Origin: Pseudomonadota bacterium
GTDB lineage: Bacteria > Pseudomonadota > Gammaproteobacteria > Xanthomonadales > Xanthomonadaceae
Reading direction: 5' to 3'
Length of the DNA: 27,653 bases
NCBI GenBank assembly: GCA_023386795.1
Contig: JAEWJB010000155.1
Span: 1-27,653, forward strand
The notes beneath the pieces were generated by a model, which was not told where the DNA came from, did not search any database, and saw only the letters and a list, made by a program, of their open reading frames with translations. Every line of letters begins with the position of its first letter. Within the stretch, counting starts at the first letter, position 1. Of the stretch, positions 15,987-25,255 are shown one piece after another. The translations under genes were made by a program, and so were the position numbers.

Positions 15987-17837
15987 TCAGTACACATCCC
16001 GGCTGTAGCGCCCCTCCTTCTGCAACGAAGTGACGAATTCGGCGGCCGCCTCGGGCGCCAGCCCACCGTGCTCGGCGACAATGTCCACCAACGCCGCATG
16101 CACGTCCTTGCCCATCGAGATCGCGCCGCACACGTACACGTGCGCGCCTTCGCGCAGCCATCCGTAGACCTCGCGCCCGCGCTGGCGCAGCCGGTGCTGC
16201 ACGTAGATCTTCTGCGCCTGGTCGCGCGAGAACGCCAGGTCCAGCTCGTGCAGCTCACCACGCGCCAGCGCTTGCTGCCACTCGGCCTGGTACAGGAAAT
16301 CGCGGTTGAAGTGGCGTGCACCGAAGAACAGCCAGTTGCGCCCGCGCGCGCCGCGCTCGGCGCGTTCCTGCACGAAGCCGCGGAACGGTGCCACCCCGGT
16401 GCCGGGGCCGATCATCAGGATGTCGCGCGCGTCGTCGGCCGGCACGCGGAAGCGCTCGTTCGGCTCCACGTATACCTGCGCGGTATCGCCTTCGGCCAGC
16501 GCGGCGAGGAAGGCGCTGGCCGAGCCGACATGGGCATGGCCATGCGCGTGGTATTCCAGCTCGTCCACCGTGAGGTGGACCTCTTCGCCCACGCGGCGGC
16601 GGCTGGAAGCAATGGAGTACAGCCGCGGTGCCAGCGGCCGCAGCGCCGCCAGCAGGCCCTCGTGGTCCCAATCCGCCGGCCAGCGACGCAACACGTCGAT
16701 CACCTGGTGGTCGGCGAGCAGCGTCGCCAGGCCGGCAGTCTGGGTAGGGGCGAGCAGTTCGCGCAGTTCCGCCGCGCCGGACCGTTCGGCATGCGCGGCC
16801 AGGAACGGCCGCGACAGCTTGGTCAGTTCGCGGTGGGTAGCGAGCCACTCCGACAGCGGCAGAGTCTGCTCGGCCACGGTGACGTCGGCATGACCGTCCA
16901 GTTGCAGGACATCGAGCAGCGGGGTGACCAGCGCGTCGGGGTTGCGATGGCGAAACCCGAGCGCATCGCCGGGTTCGTAGTGCAAGCCGCTGCCGGCCAG
17001 CGACAGTTCCAGATGGCGCACGCGCTTGGAAGCCACGCCGTGCTGGCGATAGGCCGGGCCCTTGAAGTCGCGGCCGCTGATGACCTGGTTGGCCAGCACT
17101 TCGGCGGCGAACGGGTGGGCGTGGTCGGCCGCGTTCGGTGCCGGGCCGCGCAGCGGAGTGACCTTCGCCCCGGCCGCCGGCACGCTGGCCAACTGCTCGC
17201 GCGCTTCGCGCAACACGTCCTCGCGCCATGGCTGGGCGACGCTGTCGATATCCAGGTCGGCTTCGGCCAGGGGGCGCACGCGCTGCGCGCCCAGTTCGGC
17301 CAACCGCGCGTCGAGGCGGCGCGCGATGCCGCAGAAGTCCGCGTAGCTGGAATCGCCCAGGCCGAGCACGGCGTACTTCAGTTCCGGCAGCTTCGGCGCG
17401 CGGCGGCCCTGGATGAATTCGACCAGCCCGATGGCGTCGTCCGGCGGGTCGCCTTCGCCCTGGGTGCTGATCACCAGGTACAGCAGGCGTTCGCTGGCCA
17501 GCTCGCGGGTCGGATAGGTATCGGCGCGCTGCAGGCGCACGCGCAGGCCGGCCGCTTCGGCATCGGCGGCCAGCCGCTCGGCGGCGCGGCGCGCGTTGCC
17601 GGTCTGGCTGCCGTAGAGCACGGTCAGGCGGCGCTCTTCGCCGCGCTCGCCGGCCGTGGCGCCGCCCGGCACCAGGGCCAGCGAGGGCGGCACCGCGTGG
17701 CCCTGCGCCAGCCCGGCCGCATAGCCGGACAGCCACCACAGCGAGGGCGCGTCGAGCCCCTCCACCAGCCGCGTCAGCAGCGCCCGCCGCTCCTCCGGGA
17801 GGGGACTGGGGGGCAAGGCAGGGCTGACGGCGGTCAT
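15987..17837 (-). CDS. cysJ: Sulfite reductase flavoprotein alpha subunit
   Basis: Carries electrons from NADPH via FAD and FMN to CysI. The 616 residues comprise an N-terminal extension, a flavodoxin domain (from about 71: LTVLYGSQTGNA; STQGEGDPPDDA; VLGLGDSSYADF), an FAD-binding domain (RLYSIASSRR) and an NADPH domain (MIGPGTGVAPFRGF, CGAISMGKDVH). It ends in the typical RYSRDVY. I chose ATG 17837 (MTAVSPALPP); the frame is open to 18029 but the added 64 residues lie in the divergent promoter and overlap cysD. First gene of cysJIH, divergent from cysD-cysNC. Confidence 0.95.
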   Translation of the reverse strand: MTAVSPALPPSPLPEERRALLTRLVEGLDAPSLWWLSGYAAGLAQGHAVPPSLALVPGGATAGERGEERRLTVLYGSQTGNARRAAERLAADAEAAGLRVRLQRADTYPTRELASERLLYLVISTQGEGDPPDDAIGLVEFIQGRRAPKLPELKYAVLGLGDSSYADFCGIARRLDARLAELGAQRVRPLAEADLDIDSVAQPWREDVLREAREQLASVPAAGAKVTPLRGPAPNAADHAHPFAAEVLANQVISGRDFKGPAYRQHGVASKRVRHLELSLAGSGLHYEPGDALGFRHRNPDALVTPLLDVLQLDGHADVTVAEQTLPLSEWLATHRELTKLSRPFLAAHAERSGAAELRELLAPTQTAGLATLLADHQVIDVLRRWPADWDHEGLLAALRPLAPRLYSIASSRRRVGEEVHLTVDELEYHAHGHAHVGSASAFLAALAEGDTAQVYVEPNERFRVPADDARDILMIGPGTGVAPFRGFVQERAERGARGRNWLFFGARHFNRDFLYQAEWQQALARGELHELDLAFSRDQAQKIYVQHRLRQRGREVYGWLREGAHVYVCGAISMGKDVHAALVDIVAEHGGLAPEAAAEFVTSLQKEGRYSRDVY

Positions 17838-17906
17838 TCCCGGTCCGGTGTCTGGGGTGGGGAATCCGATGCTAGGCAAGGCCTTGCGGCGGCAGAAAGG
17901 AGCAGG

Positions 17907-17933
17907 GGTTATCGCCTTATGCCCGCCGCTTAT
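17907..17933. promoter_or_regulatory. Candidate CysB sites between cysJ and cysD
   Basis: This short stretch holds ggttat (17907-17912), gccttat (17914-17920) and cgcttat (17927-17933). ggttat and cgcttat also occur in the cysG/cysB divergent region (9485-9490 and 9437-9443). Sharing such words between two divergent cys promoters suggests a common regulator, most simply CysB. The rest of 17838-18016 shows no convincing -10/-35 pair. Confidence 0.4.
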
Positions 17934-18016
17934 TTCTGCGCGTGGGCCGCGCCACCCCAGACTGCGCCTCTCCCGGTCGGTGTAGGCTTGACCGGCCACT
18001 CCGATACCTGGCGGCA

Positions 18017-18925
18017 ATGAGTCTTCCACCCCTGTCCCACCTCGACCGGCTCGAGGCCGAAAGCATCCATATCCTGCGCGAGGTCGCGGCGGGCTTCGCC
18101 AACCCGGTGCTGCTGTATTCGGTGGGCAAGGACAGCTCGGTGCTGCTGCACCTGCTGCTCAAGGCCTTCGCCCCCGCGCCGCCGCCGATCCCGCTGCTGC
18201 ACGTGGACACGCGCTGGAAGTTCCGCGAGATGATTGCCTTCCGCGACCGCCGCGCCGCCGAGACCGGCGTGGAGCTGCGCGTGCACATCAACCCGGACGG
18301 CGTCGCCCAGGACGTGGGGCCTTTCAGCCACGGCGCCGCCGTGCATACCGACATCATGAAGACCCAGGGCCTGAAGCAGGCGCTGGAGAAGTGGAAGTTC
18401 GACGCCGCCATCGGCGGGGCGCGCCGAGACGAGGAGAAATCGCGCGCCAAGGAACGCGTGTTCTCCTTCCGCAACGAGCGCCACCGCTGGGACCCGAAGA
18501 ACCAGCGCCCGGAGCTTTGGAACCTGTACAACACCCGCGTGCATGCCGGTGAAAGCGTGCGCGTATTCCCGCTGTCGAACTGGACCGAGCTGGACATCTG
18601 GCTCTACATCTACCGCGAGGCGATCCCGGTGGTGCCGCTGTACTTCGCCGCCCCGCGCCCGGTGGTGGAGCGCGACGGCGCGCTGATCCTGGTCGATGAC
18701 GAGCGCCTGCCGCTGCACGAGGGCGAAGTGCCGCAACAGCGCTCGGTGCGCTTCCGCACGCTGGGCTGCTACCCGCTGACCGGCGCGATCGAATCCACTG
18801 CCGACAGCCTGGAGGCGATCATCGCCGAGATGCTCGTGGCCACCAGTTCCGAACGGCAGGGCCGGGTGATCGACCAGGACCCGAGCGAGTCGATGGAGAA
18901 GAAGAAGCTGGAGGGATATTTCTGA
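18017..18925 (+). CDS. cysD: Sulfate adenylyltransferase subunit 2
   Basis: Catalytic subunit of ATP sulfurylase, making adenosine phosphosulfate (APS) from ATP and sulfate; its partner CysN hydrolyses GTP to drive the reaction. At 302 residues it equals E. coli CysD in length. The PP-loop is YSVGKDSS (34-41), followed by LLHVDTRWKFREM, GGARRDEEKSRAKER, FPLSNWTELDIW and RTLGCYPLTGA, ending KKKLEGYF. Start at ATG 18017 fits the family N-terminus; the open frame upstream is promoter. Its stop shares a base with the next ATG (TGATG at 18923-18927), so cysD and cysNC are coupled. Confidence 0.97.
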   Translation: MSLPPLSHLDRLEAESIHILREVAAGFANPVLLYSVGKDSSVLLHLLLKAFAPAPPPIPLLHVDTRWKFREMIAFRDRRAAETGVELRVHINPDGVAQDVGPFSHGAAVHTDIMKTQGLKQALEKWKFDAAIGGARRDEEKSRAKERVFSFRNERHRWDPKNQRPELWNLYNTRVHAGESVRVFPLSNWTELDIWLYIYREAIPVVPLYFAAPRPVVERDGALILVDDERLPLHEGEVPQQRSVRFRTLGCYPLTGAIESTADSLEAIIAEMLVATSSERQGRVIDQDPSESMEKKKLEGYF

Positions 18926-20856
18926 TGGCACGCGACCCGGCCACCGTCGAAGCCATCCCCGCCGCGCAGGAGGACGCGCAGCCGGCCGGCGAGCAGATCG
19001 CCGCCTACCTGCAGCGCCACGAGACCAAGCCGCTGCTGCGCTTCATCACCTGCGGCAGCGTGGACGACGGCAAGAGCACGCTGATCGGCCGCCTGCTGTA
19101 CGACAGCAAGCGCCTGTTCGACGACCAGCTCGCCGCGCTGGAGCGCGACAGCCGCCGCCACGGCACGCAGGGCCACGACATCGACTACGCGCTGCTGCTC
19201 GACGGCCTGGCCGCCGAGCGCGAGCAGGGCATCACCATCGACGTGGCGTACCGTTACTTCGATACCGACAAGCGCAAGTTCATCGTCGCCGACTGCCCCG
19301 GCCACGAGCAGTACACCCGCAACATGGCCACCGGCGCGTCCACCGCGGACCTGGCGGTGGTGCTGGTGGATGCACGCAAGGGCCTGCTGCCGCAGACGCG
19401 TCGCCACAGCTTCATCGCCTCGTTGCTGGGCATCAGCCGCATCGTGCTGGCGGTGAACAAGATGGACCTGGTCGGCTATGACCAGGCCGTGTTCGACGCC
19501 ATCCAGGCCGACTACCGCGCGCTGGCCACGCAGCTCGGGCTGGCTTCGGTGCAGGCGATCCCGATGTCGGCGCTGGAAGGCGACAACCTTTCCACGCACT
19601 CGGCGCGCATGCCCTGGTATGCCGGCCCGAGCCTGCTCGAACACCTGGAGACCGTGCGCCTGCCCGAGGGCGACCAGACCATCGGCCTGCGTTTGCCGGT
19701 GCAATGGGTGAACCGTCCCCACCAGGGTTTTCGCGGCTTCGCGGGCACGCTCAGCGCCGGCCATGCGCGCCCGGGTGATGCCGTGGTGGTGCTGCCCTCC
19801 GGGCGGCGCTCGCGCATCGCGCGCGTCATCGGCCCGGATGGCGATGTGCAGCAGGCGCGCGCCGGCCAGGCGGTGACGCTGACGCTGGAAGATGAAATCG
19901 ATGTCAGCCGGGGCGATGTCATCGCCGCCGCCGGCGATCCGCCCGAAGTGGCCGACCAGTTCGCCGCACACCTGCTGTGGCTGGACGATGCCGCACTGCT
20001 GCCCGGCCGCCCGTACTGGCTGAAGATCGGCGCGCGCACCGTGGCGGCCAGCGTCAGCGAGATCAAGCACCGCATCGACGTGAACACGCAGGAGCCGCTG
20101 GCCGCCAAGCGGCTGGCGCTCAACGAGGTCGGTTACTGCAACCTCGCCCTCGACGAGCCGATTGCCTTCGCGCCGTATGCGCGTGAACCGGCGCTGGGCG
20201 CCTTCATCCTGATCGACCGGCAGACCAACGCCACCGTCGGCGCCGGCACGCTGGATTTCGCGCTGCGCCGCGCCGGCAACGTGCACTGGCAGCACCTGGA
20301 CGTGGACAACGCCGCGCGTGCCCGCATCAAGGGCCAGGCGCCGAAGGTGCTGTGGTTCACCGGCCTGTCCGGTGCCGGCAAGTCCACGGTGGCCAACCTG
20401 TTGGACCGTCGCCTGCATGCGCTGGGCTACCACACGTTCATCCTCGACGGCGACAACGTGCGCCACGGCCTCAATCGCGACCTGGGGTTCACCGACGAGG
20501 ACCGGGTGGAGAACATCCGCCGCGTCGCCGAGGTGGCGCGCCTGATGGCCGATGCCGGGCTCATCGTGCTGGTGAGCTTCATCTCCCCGTTCCGGGCCGA
20601 GCGGCGCATGGCGCGCGAGCGTTTCGCCGAAGGCGAGTTCGTCGAGGTGTTCGTCGACGTCCCGCTGGCCGTGGCCGAAGCGCGCGACGTGAAGGGTTTA
20701 TATGCCAAGGCGCGTGCCGGGCAGATCCCCAACTTCACCGGCATCGATTCGCCCTACGAGGCCCCCGAAGCGCCCGAGCTGCACCTGCTGGCAGATGGCG
20801 ACAACGCCGAGGCGCTGGCACGGCAGGTACTGGCGCACCTGGACATCGATCGCTGA
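18925..20856 (+). CDS. cysNC: Bifunctional sulfate adenylyltransferase subunit 1 / APS kinase
   Basis: Fusion of CysN (GTPase subunit of ATP sulfurylase) and CysC (APS kinase, APS + ATP to PAPS) in 643 residues. The CysN part has GSVDDGKS (44-51), DCPGHEQY (123-130) and NKMD (178-181), then the elongation-factor-like beta-barrel domains to about residue 455. The CysC part starts near 473 and has P-loop GLSGAGKST (480-488), DGDNVR (508-513) and SFISPFRAER. A strong ribosome site (ggaggg, 18910-18915) lies inside the end of cysD. The fusion couples APS production to its phosphorylation and agrees with a PAPS-type CysH. Confidence 0.97.
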   Translation: MARDPATVEAIPAAQEDAQPAGEQIAAYLQRHETKPLLRFITCGSVDDGKSTLIGRLLYDSKRLFDDQLAALERDSRRHGTQGHDIDYALLLDGLAAEREQGITIDVAYRYFDTDKRKFIVADCPGHEQYTRNMATGASTADLAVVLVDARKGLLPQTRRHSFIASLLGISRIVLAVNKMDLVGYDQAVFDAIQADYRALATQLGLASVQAIPMSALEGDNLSTHSARMPWYAGPSLLEHLETVRLPEGDQTIGLRLPVQWVNRPHQGFRGFAGTLSAGHARPGDAVVVLPSGRRSRIARVIGPDGDVQQARAGQAVTLTLEDEIDVSRGDVIAAAGDPPEVADQFAAHLLWLDDAALLPGRPYWLKIGARTVAASVSEIKHRIDVNTQEPLAAKRLALNEVGYCNLALDEPIAFAPYAREPALGAFILIDRQTNATVGAGTLDFALRRAGNVHWQHLDVDNAARARIKGQAPKVLWFTGLSGAGKSTVANLLDRRLHALGYHTFILDGDNVRHGLNRDLGFTDEDRVENIRRVAEVARLMADAGLIVLVSFISPFRAERRMARERFAEGEFVEVFVDVPLAVAEARDVKGLYAKARAGQIPNFTGIDSPYEAPEAPELHLLADGDNAEALARQVLAHLDIDR

Positions 20857-20858
20857 TC

Positions 20859-20880
20859 CCCTGCCGGCAGGGCTTTTTCC
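20859..20880 (+). terminator. Intrinsic terminator after cysNC
   Basis: Perfect 14-base palindrome at 20859-20872 (ccctg, loop ccgg, caggg) followed by five T at 20874-20878, starting 3 bases after the cysNC stop. The stem is short but the T-run supports the call. Confidence 0.7.
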
Positions 20881-20983
20881 TTCCGGCAAGGGTCGTTGGT
20901 CATGGGGTCCTTCGGGCTGCGTTGTCAACGCGTGTCATCCGGTGTCGTTACACTCGGGACATCCCTTGGCAGGACCCCGATTG

Positions 20984-22066
20984 ATGCTTTCCCGATTCCG
21001 CGCGGGCGCGGTAGCCGCGAGCCTGGCCGGGCTGGCCACGACCCTGGCCGGCTGCGACCGGGCCGCGCCTGCGGCCGCCACCGCCGCCCCGATCCCGGTG
21101 ACGGTGCAGACCGTCGCCACCCAGCCCTGGAACACCACCGTGCAGTCCATCGCCACGGTGCGTGCGCGCGAATCGGTGGCGCTGACGGCGGCCGTGAGCG
21201 ACGTGGTGGACAAGGTCTACTTCGAAAGCGGCGATGCGGTGAAGGCCGGGCAGTTGCTGGTGACCCTGCGCGGCAATTCGCAGCAGGCCGCGCTCAACGC
21301 CGCCCAGGCCACCTATGAAGAAGCCGACCAGTTGTACCGCCGCCAGCAGGAGCTGATCGGCCAACAGCTGGTGGCCAAGTCCACGGTCGATACGCAGCGC
21401 GCATTGCGCGACGCGGCGATGGCGCGCGTGGCACAGATGCGTTCGGACATCGGCGACCGCGAAGTGCGCGCGCCTTTCGCCGGCGTGCTCGGCATCCGCC
21501 AGATCAGTCCCGGCTCGCTGGTGACCGCCAGCACGGTGATCGCCACGCTGGACGACATCGAACGCATGCACGTCGATTTCCAGGTGCCGGAGGCTCAGCT
21601 GGGCCTGGTGCGGCTGGGCAACGAGGTCAGCGGCGTGGCGGCGGCCTTCCCCGGCGAGCGCTTCAGCGGCGAGGTTTCGGCGATCGATTCGCGCGTGGAC
21701 GAGAACACCCGCGCGGTGACCGTGCGCGCGGACTTCGCCAACCCCGAGCGCCGCCTGCGCCCGGGCATGCTGCTGGACGTGCGCCTGTACCAGCCGGAGC
21801 GCCAGGCGCTGGTGATCCCGGAAATCGCCGTGGTGCAGGTCGGCCGCGAATCGTTCGTGTACCGGGTGAAGGCCGACGACAGCGTCGAGCGCGTGGACGT
21901 GCGTACCGGCGAGCGCCGCGACGGCAAGGTCGAGATCCTCGACGGCATCCGGGCGGGCGAGCGCATCGTGGTGGACGGCACCGGCAAGCTGCGTCCGGGC
22001 CTGAAAGTGCGCGGTGAAGCCGCCAGCGGCGGCGCCGCGCCACCGCGCGCACAGGCCGCGCAATGA
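20984..22066 (+). CDS. RND efflux periplasmic adaptor lipoprotein (membrane fusion protein)
   Basis: Periplasmic adaptor linking an inner-membrane RND pump to an outer-membrane channel. The 360-residue product has a lipoprotein signal with lipobox LAGC (C24). A first lipoyl half follows (VALTAAVSDVVDKVYFESGDAVKAGQLLV), then a short alpha-helical hairpin (about 100-165) and the second half (REVRAPFAGVLGIRQISPGSLV). The beta-barrel domain has FSGEVSAIDSRVDENTRAVTVRA, and a membrane-proximal domain comes last. ATG 20984 is preceded by AGGA at 20971-20974; a TTG just before it is out of its best spacing. The stop overlaps the permease start (ATGA, 22063-22066), so the two are one operon. Family level is sure, substrate is not. 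Confidence 0.92.
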   Translation: MLSRFRAGAVAASLAGLATTLAGCDRAAPAAATAAPIPVTVQTVATQPWNTTVQSIATVRARESVALTAAVSDVVDKVYFESGDAVKAGQLLVTLRGNSQQAALNAAQATYEEADQLYRRQQELIGQQLVAKSTVDTQRALRDAAMARVAQMRSDIGDREVRAPFAGVLGIRQISPGSLVTASTVIATLDDIERMHVDFQVPEAQLGLVRLGNEVSGVAAAFPGERFSGEVSAIDSRVDENTRAVTVRADFANPERRLRPGMLLDVRLYQPERQALVIPEIAVVQVGRESFVYRVKADDSVERVDVRTGERRDGKVEILDGIRAGERIVVDGTGKLRPGLKVRGEAASGGAAPPRAQAAQ

Positions 22067-25000
22067 AACTCTCCGATATCTCCATCACCCGCCCGGTGCT
22101 GGCGGTGGTGATGAGCCTGCTGCTGGTCGTGCTGGGCGTGATGTCCTTCACCCGCCTGACCCTGCGCGAGCTGCCGGCCATCGACCCGCCCATCGTCTCG
22201 GTGGACGTGGAGTACACCGGCGCTTCGGCGGCGGTGGTGGAAAGCCGCATCACGCAGGTGCTGGAAGATGCCCTGGCCGGCATCGAGGGCATCGAGACCA
22301 TCGAGGCGCGCAGCCGCAACGGCAGCTCGGACATCAGCATCGAGTTCGTGCCCACGCGCGACGTGGAGGCTGCGGCCAACGACGTGCGCGACGCGGTCAG
22401 CCGCGTCACCGACCGCATGCCCGATCAGGCGCGGCCGCCGGAGATTTCCAAGGTCGAGGCCGACGCCGACCCGATCCTGTGGCTGAACATGAGCTCCAGC
22501 GCGATGGACACGCTGCAGCTGTCCGACTACGCCGAGCGCTACATCGTCGACCGCTTCTCCAGCCTGGACGGCGTGGCGCAGGTGCGCATCGGCGGCCGCC
22601 AGCGCTACGCGATGCGCATCTGGCTGGACCGCGACCAGCTGGCCGCGCGCGGCATGACGGTCAGCGACGTGGAGGCGGCGCTGGAGAAGGAGAACGTCGA
22701 GCTGCCGGCGGGCAGCATCGAATCGGCGCAGCGCGATTTCACCCTGCGCGTGGAGCGCAGCTACCTCAAGCCGGAAGATTTCGCCCGCCTGCCGCTGGGC
22801 AAGGGCAGCGATGGCTACGTGGTGCGGCTGGGCGACGTGGGCAAGGTGGAGCTGACCTCGGCCGAGCGCCGCGCCTATTTCCAGAGCAACGGCGTGCCCA
22901 ACGTCGGCCTGGGCATCGTGCGCAATTCCACCGCCAACGCGCTGGACGTGGCGCGCGAGGCGCGCGCGGAGGCCGAGCGCATCCAGAAGTCGCTGCCGGC
23001 CGGCACCAACATCTTCGTGGCCTTCGATACCACGACCTTCATCGATGCGTCCGTGGAGCGCGTGTACCACACGCTGGTCGAGGCGGTGGTGCTGGTACTG
23101 GTGGTGATCTGGCTGTTCCTGGGCAGTGCCCGCGCGGCGCTGATCCCGGCGGTGACGGTGCCGGTGTGTTTGATTGCCGCATTCATCGCGCTGTACGCGT
23201 TCGATTTCTCGATCAACCTGCTGACCCTGCTCGCGCTGGTGCTGTGCATCGGCCTGGTGGTGGATGACGCCATCGTGGTGGTGGAGAACATCCAGCGCCG
23301 CATCGATTTGGGCGAACCGCCGCTGGTCGCCGCGCGTCGCGGCACCGCGCAGGTGGCCTTCGCGGTGATCGCCACCACCGCGGTGCTGGTGGCGGTGTTC
23401 CTGCCTGTGGGATTCCTGGAAGGCAATACCGGGCGGCTGTTCCGCGAGCTGGCGGTGGCGTTGGCCGCGGCAGTGGCGATCTCGGCCTTCGTCGCGCTGA
23501 CGCTGACGCCGATGATGTCCTCCAAGCTGCTCAAGCCGCACGACAAGGAGAAGCCCAACCGCTTCCACCACTGGTTCAACACCCGCATGGAGCGGTTGAG
23601 CCACAGCTACAAGCGCTCGCTGGAGCGCAGCGTGGACCGCAGCTGGTTGTTTGGCGCGGTGATGCTGGCCGCCTTCCTGTTCAGTGGCTGGCTGGCCACG
23701 CGCATTCCTTCCGAACTGGCGCCGGCCGAGGACCGCGGCAATTTCCAGGTGATGATCGACGGGCCCGAAGGCGCCGGCTTCGATTACACCGTGGGGCAGA
23801 TGCATCAGGTCGAAGCGATCCTGGCGCCATACGTGGGGCCGGACAAACCCATCGTGCGCGCCAACCCGCGCGTGCCGGGCGGCTTCGGCAGCAGCGAGGA
23901 AATGCATACCGGCCGCGTCAGCGTGTTCCTGCAGGACTGGCACCAGCGCGACCAGCCGACCGTGGCGCTGGCAGACGAGATCCAGAAGAAGCTCTCCGTG
24001 CTCACCGGCGTGCGTGCGCGCACGCAGGTCAGCGGCGGCCTGGTGCGCAGTCGTGGCCAGCCGTTCCAGATGGTGCTGGGCGGTCCGGATTACGCCGAGC
24101 TGGCGCAGTGGCGCGACCGCATGATGCAGCGCATGGAAGAGAACCCCGGCCTGGTCGGCGTGGATTCGGACTACAAGGAAACCCGGCCGCAGATGCGAGT
24201 GAACATCGACCGCCTGCGCGCGGCCGACCTGGGCGTGTCGGTCACCGAGATCGGCGGCGCGCTGGAAACGCTGATGGGTTCGCGCCGCGTCACCACCTTC
24301 GTCGACAACGGCGAGGAATACGACGTGATGCTGCAGTCTGGCCGCGAGGGTCGCATGTCGCCGGAGGACCTGGCGGCGATCCGCGTGCGTTCCAGCAGCG
24401 GCGAGCTGATCCCGCTCTCCAACCTGGTGAGCTTGAGCGAGGTGGCCGAGGCCGGCACCTTGAACCGCTTCAACCGCCTGCGTTCGGTGACGCTGAGCGC
24501 GAGCCTGGCGCCGGGTTACAGCCTGGGCGATGCGATCGCGTGGACTGAGAACGTGGCACAGGAAGAACTGCCCGAGTACGCGCAGGTCGACTGGAAGGGC
24601 GAATCGCGCGAATACCAGAAGTCCGGCAGTGCGGTGCTGCTGACTTTCGCCATGGCGTTGCTGGTGGTGTACCTGGTGCTGGCCGCGCAGTTCGAGAGCT
24701 TCGCCCACCCGCTGGTCATCATGCTCACCGTGCCGCTGGCGGTGCTGGGCGCGCTGGTGGGCTTGTGGGCGACGAACGGCACGCTAAACCTGTTCAGCCA
24801 GATCGGCATCGTGATGCTGGTGGGCCTGGCGGCGAAGAACGGCATCCTGATCGTGGAGTTCGCCAACCAGCTGCGCGATGAAGGGCGCAGCGTGCACGAG
24901 GCGATCGTCGAATCGGCCTCGGTGCGCCTGCGGCCGATCCTGATGACCTCCATCGCCACGGTGGTGGGTGCGATCCCGCTGGTGCTGGCCGGCGGCCCGG

Positions 25001-25188
25001 GTTCGGCGAGCCGCGCGACGATCGGCGTGGTGGTGATCTTCGGTGTTTCGCTGTCCACGCTGCTGTCGCTGTATGTGGTGCCGGCGTTCTATTCGTTGAT
25101 CGCGCCGTTCACCCGTTCGCCGGAAGCGCTGGCGCGCGAGCTGGAGGTGCTGGAACGTGAGACGCCTTCGGTGGGCGGGCACGCGTGA
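22063..25188 (+). CDS. RND efflux permease, HAE1 family
   Basis: Inner-membrane proton-driven pump that forms a trimer and expels hydrophobic or amphiphilic compounds via the adaptor encoded just upstream. The 1041 residues are close to AcrB/MexB (about 1050). TM1 covers about 10-30 (ITRPVLAVVMSLLLVV), then a large periplasmic loop, TM2-6 (about 335-495) with the proton-relay pair D401-D402 in GLVVDDAIVVVENI, a second periplasmic loop and TM7-12. In TM10, GLAAKNGILIVEFA carries the conserved lysine. No outer-membrane TolC-like gene follows, so a channel encoded elsewhere must be used. The substrate cannot be read from sequence; no local regulator gene is present. Confidence 0.94.
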   Translation: MKLSDISITRPVLAVVMSLLLVVLGVMSFTRLTLRELPAIDPPIVSVDVEYTGASAAVVESRITQVLEDALAGIEGIETIEARSRNGSSDISIEFVPTRDVEAAANDVRDAVSRVTDRMPDQARPPEISKVEADADPILWLNMSSSAMDTLQLSDYAERYIVDRFSSLDGVAQVRIGGRQRYAMRIWLDRDQLAARGMTVSDVEAALEKENVELPAGSIESAQRDFTLRVERSYLKPEDFARLPLGKGSDGYVVRLGDVGKVELTSAERRAYFQSNGVPNVGLGIVRNSTANALDVAREARAEAERIQKSLPAGTNIFVAFDTTTFIDASVERVYHTLVEAVVLVLVVIWLFLGSARAALIPAVTVPVCLIAAFIALYAFDFSINLLTLLALVLCIGLVVDDAIVVVENIQRRIDLGEPPLVAARRGTAQVAFAVIATTAVLVAVFLPVGFLEGNTGRLFRELAVALAAAVAISAFVALTLTPMMSSKLLKPHDKEKPNRFHHWFNTRMERLSHSYKRSLERSVDRSWLFGAVMLAAFLFSGWLATRIPSELAPAEDRGNFQVMIDGPEGAGFDYTVGQMHQVEAILAPYVGPDKPIVRANPRVPGGFGSSEEMHTGRVSVFLQDWHQRDQPTVALADEIQKKLSVLTGVRARTQVSGGLVRSRGQPFQMVLGGPDYAELAQWRDRMMQRMEENPGLVGVDSDYKETRPQMRVNIDRLRAADLGVSVTEIGGALETLMGSRRVTTFVDNGEEYDVMLQSGREGRMSPEDLAAIRVRSSSGELIPLSNLVSLSEVAEAGTLNRFNRLRSVTLSASLAPGYSLGDAIAWTENVAQEELPEYAQVDWKGESREYQKSGSAVLLTFAMALLVVYLVLAAQFESFAHPLVIMLTVPLAVLGALVGLWATNGTLNLFSQIGIVMLVGLAAKNGILIVEFANQLRDEGRSVHEAIVESASVRLRPILMTSIATVVGAIPLVLAGGPGSASRATIGVVVIFGVSLSTLLSLYVVPAFYSLIAPFTRSPEALARELEVLERETPSVGGHA

Positions 25189-25255
25189 GGTTCGCCCCCG
25201 CTTGCCCTCGCGCCGCCACTGGGCGAGCATGCAAGGGTCCCCTTCGGATTTCGCC

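Noticed and set aside
17838..18016. Riboswitch upstream of cysJ or cysD
   Set aside because: No SAM-type or other recognisable aptamer core; the region is short and better explained by CysB control.
14250..18020. Very long plus-strand open frame (1256 codons) opposite cysH-cysI-cysJ
   Set aside because: It lies antisense to three well-supported genes, is rich in Arg/Gln/His/Ala, and has no domain or signal. It is a codon-bias shadow of GC-rich genes.
20922..20954. TTGTCA and TACACT before the RND adaptor as a sigma-70 promoter
   Set aside because: The spacer is 21 bases, too long for a normal promoter.
21595..24708. Minus-strand open frame of 1037 codons opposite the RND genes
   Set aside because: Its His/Arg/Gln-rich composition and exact overlap with the adaptor and permease mark it as an antisense shadow.
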